Source: Marinobacterium lutimaris (GTDB lineage Bacteria > Pseudomonadota > Gammaproteobacteria > Pseudomonadales > Balneatricaceae). From it: DNA of 64,000 nucleotides. Below the pieces are notes generated by a model, which did no database searches, was not told the origin of the DNA, and saw nothing but the letters and a program-made list of their open reading frames with translations. The position numbers and the translations under genes were made by a program. Below, in pieces: positions 55,010 to 64,000 of this stretch; position 1 is the stretch's first letter, and each line of letters opens with the position of its first letter. The DNA lies in assembly GCF_900108065.1 (NCBI RefSeq), contig NZ_FNVQ01000004.1:372001-436000 (forward strand), given 5' to 3'.

Positions 55010-55316
55010 GACACCTCAATAAAAGCTAAATGTTGTAACGATACGGCCGATCTATTAAGAGATTCTGTTCAAAAGCGGTGGTATTTTAAGACAATCCGCC
55101 ACAGCTCAGTCGCAGAGTTCTCAGGAACCGCCTCCACGCATTACCCGGGACGGATAATCCTAAGAGACTGAAAGAAAACGATTTAAACAGTTGTTTCAAG
55201 CCTGATTTGTACGTGTTAATCTGGCTGGCCTTCCGGGGCAGCCATTATCGCACGAGAGTGGCGAATCTCAGAGCACTCCGGCGCCGTACCTATCGCAGTT
55301 TCAGAAGGACCGGCAG
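55010..55316. other. Non-coding divergent gap between rep and a GGDEF/EAL gene
   Basis: I see no gene here. AAGGA before the ATG at 55317 is the ribosome site of the c-di-GMP gene, and an AT-rich stretch near 55020-55090 could hold the rep promoter. No clear operator or repeat is visible. Confidence 0.6.
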
Positions 55317-57029
55317 ATGCTGGCATTTGACCAGGCAACACACGACAGTGACAACGATCAGCAACAGCTGTTGCTGCTAGATCCCACAGCCCGGCTTGAG
55401 CCGCTGCTGCAATCGGTATTGATACCGACGGACGGCTTCCGTCTGCAGGCGTGCGCCAGCACGGAGGATATCGAAAAGAAGCTGTCGAGCGGAGCATTGC
55501 TGCTCTGCTACACCAACGATAAACCCGCACTTCAGAACCTGATCAAGCGGGTACAGCTGGCTCATCCCGGCATGCCGATCATCGTCTTCAACGATCATCT
55601 GGCCGAAGCCGATCCATCGCTGCTGATCCGCCAGCCGCTTATCGACCAACTCAGCCTGAAAAAGCTCGACCGTGACCTGCTGCTGCGTTCACTGCGCTAC
55701 GCCCAGTGCACCCGCCGCAGCCAGGACGCCCTCGCCCAGTTAAAAATTACCGACCCGCTTACCGGTGTGGGTAACCGTCAGTACTTTTACCAGGCACTCG
55801 TTAATGAGCTGCATGAAAAGCAGCAGCTGGCTCTGATCACCGTCGACTTCGACAGTTTCAGCCGCTTCAACAATGAATTCGGCCACGACGCCGGTGATGA
55901 AGTCGTGTTGGAGCTGAGCCGTCGCCTGCGCAGTTTCGGCGAAACCCGGCATATTTCCCGCATCGGCAGCGACGAATTCGCCTTTATTCTGCCGGTGGAA
56001 GAAGCCGATGTAATTGAGCACCGCACCAAGGGGCTCCTCGGTGAACTGATCGCCGCGCTTATGCCGGCATACAACATCGGTGATGGTGAAAAGACGCTGA
56101 GCTGCAGTATCGGCGTTGCCTACTCGCCCCAGCACAGCAGCGAATTTGACACCCTGATCAAGCAGTCCGGCCTGGCGCGAACCCGCGCCAAACAGAAGGG
56201 CGGACTCAGCTACGCTATCTACGATACCCGTCTGGATCGCAGCGAAAACGAGGATATCACGCTGGAGCCCGAGCTCTGGCGCGCCCTGCAGAACGAAGAG
56301 TTCGTGCTTTATTATCAGCCCCGCATCGATCTGCGCACCGGCTGCATCACCGGCGCTGAAGCGCTGATCCGGTGGGAGCATCCGGTCCACGGACTGATCC
56401 CACCGGACTCATTTATCCCTGCCTGCGAAAAGTCAGGCCTGATCGTGCCGATCGGCTACTGGGTCATCCAGCGCGCCGGCCGCGATATGAAGCTGATCCG
56501 CGAGGCTGGGCTGCACGGTCATATCGGCGTGAACCTGTCGTTCCGCCAGTTCCAGGACACCTATCTGGCGCGCACCATCGAGCGTCTTATAGAGCAGTTC
56601 GATATCGACACCTCGATGCTGGAGTTCGAACTTACCGAAACCGCGCTGTTCAGCGACGAGATGCACGTCAAGGAATGCATCAAGACCCTGAGCGCCCACG
56701 GCATCGCCTTCTCGCTGGATGATTTCGGTACCGGCTACTCCTCGTTCTCGCTGCTGCAGAAACTGCCGATCACCACGCTTAAGATCGACAAGAGCTTTAT
56801 CGCCGGTGTACCCGGCAACCCCGATGATGAAGAGATTGTCCGCGCCATCGTCACCCTTGCGCATAACCTGCAGAAGAGCGTGATCGCGGAAGGGGTGGAA
56901 ACCAAGAACCAGCTGGAGTTCCTGATCAAACAGGACTGCGACCAGGTCCAGGGCTACTTCTTCAGCCCGCCGGTGAGCCTCGACGTGTTCCTGAAGATGC
57001 TCGGAACCAACCAGCTGCAAAGCGGCTGA
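55317..57029 (+). CDS. Cytoplasmic c-di-GMP protein with pseudo-receiver, GGDEF and EAL domains
   Basis: A 570-residue protein. The first ~130 residues look like a receiver fold without clear phosphorylation residues (LLLLDPTARLEPLLQSVL, PIIVFNDHLAEADP, LIRQPLIDQLSLKKLDRD). A GGDEF domain (~143-300) has RIGSDEF at 215-221, a GSDEF variant that can be active. The EAL domain (~315-560) keeps GAEALIRWEH, VNLSFRQF, ELTETALF, LDDFGTGYSSFSLL, KIDKSFIAG and AEGVETKNQLEF, so phosphodiesterase activity is expected. No transmembrane segment is present. AAGGA precedes the ATG. Confidence 0.9.
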   Translation: MLAFDQATHDSDNDQQQLLLLDPTARLEPLLQSVLIPTDGFRLQACASTEDIEKKLSSGALLLCYTNDKPALQNLIKRVQLAHPGMPIIVFNDHLAEADPSLLIRQPLIDQLSLKKLDRDLLLRSLRYAQCTRRSQDALAQLKITDPLTGVGNRQYFYQALVNELHEKQQLALITVDFDSFSRFNNEFGHDAGDEVVLELSRRLRSFGETRHISRIGSDEFAFILPVEEADVIEHRTKGLLGELIAALMPAYNIGDGEKTLSCSIGVAYSPQHSSEFDTLIKQSGLARTRAKQKGGLSYAIYDTRLDRSENEDITLEPELWRALQNEEFVLYYQPRIDLRTGCITGAEALIRWEHPVHGLIPPDSFIPACEKSGLIVPIGYWVIQRAGRDMKLIREAGLHGHIGVNLSFRQFQDTYLARTIERLIEQFDIDTSMLEFELTETALFSDEMHVKECIKTLSAHGIAFSLDDFGTGYSSFSLLQKLPITTLKIDKSFIAGVPGNPDDEEIVRAIVTLAHNLQKSVIAEGVETKNQLEFLIKQDCDQVQGYFFSPPVSLDVFLKMLGTNQLQSG

Positions 57030-57086
57030 ATCAACTGCCTACTGAATCAACCGCCCACTTAATTAACCACCTACTGAATCAACCGC
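57027..57086 (+). repeat. Short degenerate tandem repeat after a GGDEF/EAL gene
   Basis: Nearly four copies of a 15-17 bp unit (TGAATCAACYGCCYAC) begin at 57027, 57043, 57060 and 57075. The first unit includes the stop codon TGA of the upstream gene and the last runs into the comM stop. This is slippage-prone spacer DNA with no apparent function. Confidence 0.55.
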
Positions 57087-58592
57087 TTAAGTTTCCGCCA
57101 GCTTGCCCCTGTACGCCAGCGCCTCCAGCAGATGGGCACTGCCGATATCCGCATCCCCCGCCAGGTCTGCCAGCGTCCGCGCCACCCGCAGCAGACGGTG
57201 ACAGGCACGCGCCGAGACATGATGGCGCACCATCACCTGCTCCAGCAGCCGCAGCGCATCATCCGGCAGCGCGCAGAACTGATCCAGCTCCTGCGCCGAC
57301 AGATCGCGATTCACCTTGCCCTGCCGCGTCAGTTGACGCTCCCGTGCCGCCAGCACCCGCTCTCTCACCCTGGCACTGCCCTCGCCAGGCTCCGCCGGAT
57401 GCAGCAGCTCTGCAGGACTCAGTGCTGGCACATGCAGATGCAGGTCGATACGATCCAGCAGCGGCCCGGAGATACGCTGTTGATAACGTTTGATCTGGTC
57501 CGGGCTGCAGTGACAGCGCTCAGTGCCATCGCCAAAGTATCCACAGGGGCAGGGATTCATGGCGGCAACGAGCTGAAACCGAGCGGGGTAATGGGTCGAG
57601 CGAGCCGCGCGGGAGATCAGTATCTCGCCGCTCTCCATCGGCTCGCGCATCACCTCCAGCACCCGGCGCGGAAACTCCGGCAGCTCATCAAGAAACAAAA
57701 CGCCCTGGTGGGCCAGAGAGATCTCCCCCGGCCTCGGTCGCCCACCGCCACCCACCAGCGCCACCGCCGAGGCGGTGTGGTGCGGCGCCCGGAAAGGGCG
57801 CACGCCGGCGCAGGCCAACTCCACCGGCAACCCCGCCACCGAGTGAATAGCCGCCACGCCGAGCGCCTCATTACGTGCCATCGGCGGTAACAGACCGGGC
57901 AGTCGCGATGCCAGCATGCTTTTGCCGCTGCCGGGCGGGCCACTGAATAGAAGATTATGGGCACCGGCGGCGGCCACTTCCAAAGCGCGCCGTGCCTGTA
58001 GCTGGCCGCGAACATCACACAGGTCCGGCACATCGGCAGAGAGCGGTGGTAGCTGTGCCTGCGTCGGCATCTCCGGCAGCTCTTTACTGCCAAGCAGCTG
58101 CGTCAGCGCCAGCAGATGCTCGGTGGCAAGCACCTGAACCTCGCCCGTCATCAGTGCTTCTTCCGCATTACGGGCGGGTACGATCAGCTTGCGCCCGGCC
58201 GAGGCGCAGGCTACCGCTGCCGGCAAAACACCGGTCACCGGCCTTACCGTGCCGGAAAGCGCCAGCTCACCGATCACCTCGAACTGATCCAGCCAGTCGC
58301 TTTTCAACTGTCCCGACGCCAGCAGGATGCCAAGAGCGATGGCCAGGTCGTAGCGACCGCCCTCTTTCGGCAGATCCGCCGGCGCCAGATTGATGGTGAT
58401 GCGTCGCTGAGGAAAGTCGAAACCCGCTGTGATCAGGGCGCTGCGCACCCGCTCACGGGATTCCTTGACCGCCGTTTCCGGCAGACCAACGATAGAAAGT
58501 GACGGCAGACCGCCGGAGAGATGTACTTCAACGGACACCGCCGGCGCTTCGACGCCAAGCTGGGCCCGGGTATGAATTATGGCTAAAGACAT
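57087..58592 (-). CDS. comM: ComM/YifB-family Mg-chelatase-like AAA ATPase
   Basis: A 501-residue ATPase. The N-terminal Lon-like/ChlI domain has SIVGLPETAVKESRERVRSA and ITINLAPADLPKEGGRYDLAIALGIL, then the AAA+ core with Walker A FSGPPGSGKSML, HHTASAVALVGGG and Walker B LFLDELPEF, a CPCGYFGDG Cys motif and a C-terminal helical domain. ComM is a branch-migration helicase that promotes integration of heterologous DNA during natural transformation in Vibrio and relatives. It is followed by ubiK in the same direction (ubiK upstream by 33 bp). Confidence 0.94.
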   Translation of the reverse strand: MSLAIIHTRAQLGVEAPAVSVEVHLSGGLPSLSIVGLPETAVKESRERVRSALITAGFDFPQRRITINLAPADLPKEGGRYDLAIALGILLASGQLKSDWLDQFEVIGELALSGTVRPVTGVLPAAVACASAGRKLIVPARNAEEALMTGEVQVLATEHLLALTQLLGSKELPEMPTQAQLPPLSADVPDLCDVRGQLQARRALEVAAAGAHNLLFSGPPGSGKSMLASRLPGLLPPMARNEALGVAAIHSVAGLPVELACAGVRPFRAPHHTASAVALVGGGGRPRPGEISLAHQGVLFLDELPEFPRRVLEVMREPMESGEILISRAARSTHYPARFQLVAAMNPCPCGYFGDGTERCHCSPDQIKRYQQRISGPLLDRIDLHLHVPALSPAELLHPAEPGEGSARVRERVLAARERQLTRQGKVNRDLSAQELDQFCALPDDALRLLEQVMVRHHVSARACHRLLRVARTLADLAGDADIGSAHLLEALAYRGKLAET

Positions 58593-58625
58593 GACACCGT
58601 CCCTGGGTCATGAGGCGAAGCCGTA

Positions 58626-58904
58626 TTACTCCGCCGGTTTGTCGTTGCCTTCCTTTGCGGCAGGGGCTGCCTGCTCAAGTTCGGCGAGTCGCTTCTCCAG
58701 CTGTTCTACCAGCTCGCGGGTTCGTGCCAGAACGGCGCTCTGGGCGTCGAACTCATCCCGGGTCACCAGGTCGAGTCGGGAAAAGGTGCTCTGTACCACG
58801 GTACGCACCTGCTGCTGCAACTCTTTCTGCCCCGGCAGCTCACGGGCGCCTTCGAAAATCTGGCCCAGTTGAGCATTGAGGCTATCGATCAGTTTTTGAT
58901 GCAT
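58626..58904 (-). CDS. ubiK: Ubiquinone biosynthesis accessory factor UbiK
   Basis: A 92-residue, mostly coiled-coil protein of the YqiC/UbiK family. The N-terminal MHQKLIDSLNAQLGQIFEGA and central QVRTVVQSTFSRLDLVTRDEFDAQSAVLARTRE helices match the family, which forms membrane-active trimers and aids UbiJ in ubiquinone assembly. The C-terminal tail (PAAKEGNDKPAE) is disordered. The ATG at 58904 starts the family sequence; a frame to 59009 was rejected. Confidence 0.9.
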   Translation of the reverse strand: MHQKLIDSLNAQLGQIFEGARELPGQKELQQQVRTVVQSTFSRLDLVTRDEFDAQSAVLARTRELVEQLEKRLAELEQAAPAAKEGNDKPAE

Positions 58905-59001
58905 CGGGAATAAACCCCAGCTTGAATTGGTTGATGACTGAACACCACTATACCGCGCCAGACCCCGTACTGTCAGGCTTGGTGCAAGTCTGAAAATACA
59001 G

Positions 59002-59035
59002 TGCACCAAAAAAATGCGCGCACTTTATCGGTGCA
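59002..59035. promoter_or_regulatory. Two adjacent NtrC-like binding sites
   Basis: Site A TGCACCAAAAAAATGCG (59002-59018) and site B CGCACTTTATCGGTGCA (59019-59035) match the NtrC half-sites TGCACC and GGTGCA with a 5-bp spacer; the best half-sites are the outer ones. They abut with no gap, suiting cooperative dimers, and lie about 100 bp upstream of the -24/-12 promoter. Confidence 0.75.
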
Positions 59036-59108
59036 CAAAAATTGCTCAGCTTTTTTTATCGTGCACCGCCAGTTACCTGATCAATTTTCACTCTATACAA
59101 ATATCTAA

Positions 59109-59567
<459 letters not shown>

Positions 59568-59619
59568 TCAATCCATAAACTGTTTAAGACGTTGTAAGGC
59601 CTGATGGAGGGCTAAGCAG

Positions 59620-60879
<1,260 letters not shown>

Positions 60880-60897
60880 TGCTCTGTAACTGAGCCT

Positions 60898-60925
60898 AAA
60901 AGGGAGCCCTTCGTGGCTCCCTTTT
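60898..60925 (+). terminator. Rho-independent terminator after amtB
   Basis: An 11-bp stem AAAAGGGAGCC / GGCTCCCTTTT with a 6-nt loop and a T-run. It separates amtB from the second PII gene. Confidence 0.9.
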
Positions 60926-60986
60926 TTACGTATCTATTTTTGCACTTCGCGGCGAATGACGCGTATGCGAAAGCCGGCTATTGTAG

Positions 60987-61415
<429 letters not shown>

Positions 61416-61553
61416 GCGTCTCGACCCACCCGCTCCAACCCTTGCTCCACACCATCGACAATCGAGTTTGTGTCGCAAATCTATTGCACTAAGCCCTCTG
61501 TTTGCTAGGATCACCCTTTAGCTTTTTTGTCATGAAGTTGGGGTAGAAGTCCG

Positions 61554-63626
61554 GTGGTGAGGGTGCCCGAGCAAGGTGAGATAAGCGCTGTAGCCAGGAG
61601 TACTCTGGATGCTCTGGAGTCCTCTCCTTTGGGTGCCTGCCTGTTTGACAGCCAGGGGCGTTGCCTGGCAGCCAACAGGGCACTGTCTGCACTGATTTCC
61701 CTGCCCTCCCCGCTTCATCAGCTCAGCCGTTTTTTTCTCGACAGCGCTTCCAGCCCGGATCTCGTCAGCCGCCTTGGCGCCCTGTTTCGTGGCGACCATG
61801 CCGCATTTTCCCTGCCGTACTACCGTATTCACAACGATGCACCTCTGGATCTGGAGCTGCACGTATCGGCAGTACACGATACCAATGGCAATGTCAGCGC
61901 AGCCCTGGTGCTGGTCACCGATGAACGGATTCACCACCTCCGGGAGCTGGAACTGAAGCAGTTCTCCAATGCCGTGGAAAACAGCGGCAGCGCCGTGGTC
62001 ATCACCGACTCTCAGGGGCGCATCGAATATATCAACTCCCGTTTTACCGATATCAGCGGCTACACCCTTTCAGAGGTGATCGGGCATCAGCCCTCGTTTC
62101 TCAAATCCGGCAATACGCCCGGTGAGGTCTACGCCAATCTCTGGGCCACTGTCCTGAGCCACCGCAAATGGCGCGGCACTCTGCATAACCGGCGCAAGGA
62201 CGGTGAGCTTTACTGGAGCCTGCAGTCGATCTCGCCGATTCTGAATGAGGATGGCAAGCTGACCAATATTGTCTCGGTCAGCGACGATATCACCCAGTTA
62301 AAAGAGCACCAGCAACAGATGGAACGGCTGGCCTTCTTCGATCCGCTGACAGACCTGGGCAACCGGCGTAATTTCCGCGACCACCTCGAAGAGCTGCTGC
62401 ACTCGCGCGGAGAAGGGATCAGTGCCCTGCTGCTGCTCGATCTGGATCATTTCAAGAAGATCAACGACACCATGGGTCATGAAGCCGGGGATACGCTGCT
62501 GCGCAGCGTCGCCAGCCGGCTGCGTTTCTGTATCAATCCGCCGCATACGGTGCACCGCCTCGGCGGCGACGAATTCACCGTTCTGCTGCGTAACCTGAGC
62601 TCCATCGACGCGGTGCGCAACTACTGTGACGATATTATCGAGCTGCTGGCACAGCCACTGGACATAGGCACGCACCAGATACAAGTCACCGTCAGTGTCG
62701 GCATTACGCTGCTGGGCGTCGACGCCGTGGACGTAAGCGGCCTGCTGCGCAATGCAGACCTGGCGATGTATCGCGCCAAGCACGTGGGTCGTAACACTTA
62801 CCAGTTCTACAGTGCCGAGATGAACGCTGAAGCACACCGGGCGCTGACACTTGAGCACGACCTGCGCCAGGCACTGGACCGGGGCGAGCTGAAGCTGGTT
62901 TACCAGCCGCAGATTGACCTGAAAAGCGGCGCCCTGGTGGGTATTGAAGCGCTGCTGCGCTGGAACCACCCCCAGGAAGGGCCTATCTCACCGGCAGAAT
63001 TTATCCCCATGGCCGAGGAAACCGGCCTGATCGTCTCCATCGGCCGCTGGGTGCTGCTACAGGCCTGTCGCCACGCCGCAAAGCTGCGCCAGCATCTGGA
63101 CGCTCCCTTCCGGGTGGCGGTGAACCTCTCCGCACGCCAGTTCGATGACCTGGGCCTGGCTGCTACGGTTAAATCAGTGCTGGAGGAAACCGAACTGCCG
63201 GCCAGCTTCCTGGAACTGGAGATCACCGAGGGGCTGATGATCGATAACTACAGCAACTCCCTGATGTTGCTGCACAAGTTACGTGACCTGGGCATCACGC
63301 TGGCGATCGATGATTTTGGCACCGGCTACTCCTCGTTGAGCTACCTGAAAAAGATGCCGGTACAGGTGCTCAAGATTGATCGCTCCTTCGTGCAGGATCT
63401 GCCGGATGATCGCGACGACCTGGCGATCACCTCAACCATTATCCTGATGGCGCGCCAGTTAGGACTGCAGGTGCTGGCCGAGGGAATAGAGACCAGCGAA
63501 CAGCACCAGTTCCTGCTCAACTCCGGCTGCCCGGTGGGTCAGGGTTTCCTGTTCGACAGGCCTCTGCCACTGGAGGAGATCATCCAGCGTTACAGTCAGG
63601 AAACCCTGACCGCGCCCCAGCTCTGA
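61554..63626 (+). CDS. PAS-GGDEF-EAL c-di-GMP protein
   Basis: A 690-residue cytoplasmic protein: a degenerate PAS (~20-125), PAS-PAC (~135-250), GGDEF (~258-420) with intact GGDEF at 337-341, and EAL (~430-680) with IEALLRWNH, VNLSARQFDD, ELEITEG, IDDFGTGYSSLSYLKKMP and AEGIETSEQ. There is no RxxD inhibitory site just before GGDEF. Both activities are plausible. The start is taken as GTG 61554, with a GTG three bases later as alternative; the ribosome site is poor (GGGGT and AGAAG). It is 138 bp after the second PII gene. Confidence 0.88.
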   Translation: MVRVPEQGEISAVARSTLDALESSPLGACLFDSQGRCLAANRALSALISLPSPLHQLSRFFLDSASSPDLVSRLGALFRGDHAAFSLPYYRIHNDAPLDLELHVSAVHDTNGNVSAALVLVTDERIHHLRELELKQFSNAVENSGSAVVITDSQGRIEYINSRFTDISGYTLSEVIGHQPSFLKSGNTPGEVYANLWATVLSHRKWRGTLHNRRKDGELYWSLQSISPILNEDGKLTNIVSVSDDITQLKEHQQQMERLAFFDPLTDLGNRRNFRDHLEELLHSRGEGISALLLLDLDHFKKINDTMGHEAGDTLLRSVASRLRFCINPPHTVHRLGGDEFTVLLRNLSSIDAVRNYCDDIIELLAQPLDIGTHQIQVTVSVGITLLGVDAVDVSGLLRNADLAMYRAKHVGRNTYQFYSAEMNAEAHRALTLEHDLRQALDRGELKLVYQPQIDLKSGALVGIEALLRWNHPQEGPISPAEFIPMAEETGLIVSIGRWVLLQACRHAAKLRQHLDAPFRVAVNLSARQFDDLGLAATVKSVLEETELPASFLELEITEGLMIDNYSNSLMLLHKLRDLGITLAIDDFGTGYSSLSYLKKMPVQVLKIDRSFVQDLPDDRDDLAITSTIILMARQLGLQVLAEGIETSEQHQFLLNSGCPVGQGFLFDRPLPLEEIIQRYSQETLTAPQL

Positions 63627-63652
63627 GCCATTCCGAAAAAGTTATCCACATT

Positions 63653-63710
63653 TGTCGCATTCTGCAAAACATACATAAGCCACTGTTACTAAACATCTTT
63701 TGCAAAAGAT
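63653..63710. promoter_or_regulatory. Candidate regulatory region of astA (ArgR-like half-site and palindrome)
   Basis: TGTCGC at 63653-63658 with AA eight bases later fits the Pseudomonas ArgR half-site TGTCGC-N8-AA. ATCTTTTGCAAAAGAT at 63695-63710 is a perfect 16-bp palindrome, and ATGCA-GTT-TGCAT (63713-63725) is an adjacent inverted repeat. The sites lie 130-190 bp before astA. Their function is inferred. Confidence 0.4.
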
Positions 63711-63843
63711 TCATGCAGTTTGCATAACAAAGCCACAGACTTATCCAGTGACTAATACCACATATTCCACGCCTATCTGCCGGCAAGCGGACTAAACTCT
63801 CTGTTATATCACTAGCAACAACAGGGATTTATGGAGGCGGCCC

Positions 63844-64000
63844 ATGTTTATCATCCGTCCAATCCGACATACGGATCTTGAGGTGCTGTTAGAGATTGCC
63901 CGGGAATCAGGCCCTGGCTTTACTTCCCTGCCAGCCGATGCGGAGTTCCTGGCCAATAAAATCCGTCAATCGGTTGAGACCCTGAGCCGCAGTGACGCCG
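63844..64000 (+). CDS. astA: Arginine N-succinyltransferase AstA (N-terminal part, cut by window edge)
   Basis: The 52 residues in the window read MFIIRPIRHTDLEVLLEIA and continue ESGPGFTSLPADAEFL, matching the N-terminus of AstA/AruF-type proteins, the first enzyme of the arginine succinyltransferase pathway. GGAGG precedes the ATG at 8 nt. The rest is beyond the right edge. The recognition rests on the TSLP motif and N-terminal pattern, so it is good but not certain. Confidence 0.75.
   Translation, partial: MFIIRPIRHTDLEVLLEIARESGPGFTSLPADAEFLANKIRQSVETLSRSDA

Overview
The window is a compact, GC-rich chromosomal segment from a marine gammaproteobacterium, most like an Oceanospirillales genome of the Marinobacterium type. 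The supports are the gene content (TRAP transporters, ectoine catabolism, Rsd/AlgQ, Anbu, YheS, EfpL, a GlnK-AmtB-PII block), the order gmk-rpoZ-spoT, and REP-like intergenic repeats of the Pseudomonas style. The genus is inference. I see about 52 protein genes, one tRNA gene, and no integrase, transposase, prophage or CRISPR array. Almost everything is recognisable chromosomal metabolism, transport, signalling or housekeeping.

Layout. 1-3.4 kb: an MFS drug-efflux gene (cut by the left edge) and an outer-membrane efflux lipoprotein, with a divergent TetR regulator and a palindromic operator between them. 3.5-13.2 kb: a C4-dicarboxylate module, dctPQM (TRAP) with a sigma-54 promoter, a chemoreceptor with a periplasmic CxxCH haem motif, and the dctBD two-component system. 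13.3-28.8 kb: housekeeping genes (pykA, tex, gshA, rsd, FKBP isomerase, yheS, spoT, rpoZ, gmk) with small conserved genes between them (exported FliL-like, WD40 lipoprotein, TIGR02444, HDOD). 28.9-42.4 kb: a full ectoine/hydroxyectoine uptake and degradation cluster. One arm (minus strand) is uehA-uehB-uehC-usp-gntR-eutB-eutC-doeX, the other (plus strand) is doeA-doeB-doeC-doeD plus a 2-hydroxyacid dehydrogenase. A 250-bp divergent control region separates them and carries two inverted copies of a GntR-like site.

42.5-50.9 kb: efpL, a membrane GGDEF/EAL protein overlapping a periplasmic binding-protein gene, an AIM24-family gene, a sirtuin lacking the zinc-finger cysteines, an orphan TRAP binding protein, and two exported proteins of unknown function. 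50.9-51.4 kb: tRNA-Arg(CCG) with about 2.5 tandem 177-bp repeats downstream, resembling the rtT repeats of E. coli tyrT. 51.5-58.9 kb: Anbu, cytochrome c5, Rep helicase, a GGDEF/EAL response protein, comM and ubiK. 59.0-61.4 kb: a nitrogen-control block (glnK-amtB and a second PII gene) behind two NtrC-like sites and a sigma-54 promoter. 61.5-64 kb: a third GGDEF/EAL protein (PAS-linked) and the start of an arginine succinyltransferase gene cut by the right edge.

How it works together. The segment scavenges organic acids (dct), the osmolyte ectoine as carbon and nitrogen source (ueh/doe, yielding aspartate and acetate), ammonium (amtB/PII) and probably arginine (astA). Two of these systems show sigma-54 promoters of good quality. 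The most unusual features are the tRNA-linked tandem repeats, the replacement of the usual MocR-type EnuR by an FCD-type GntR in the ectoine cluster with matching candidate operators, competing hairpins between doeB and doeC, the haem-motif chemoreceptor inside the dct locus, and the zinc-finger-less sirtuin. I did not find a clearly undescribed multi-gene system; these are candidates for follow-up.
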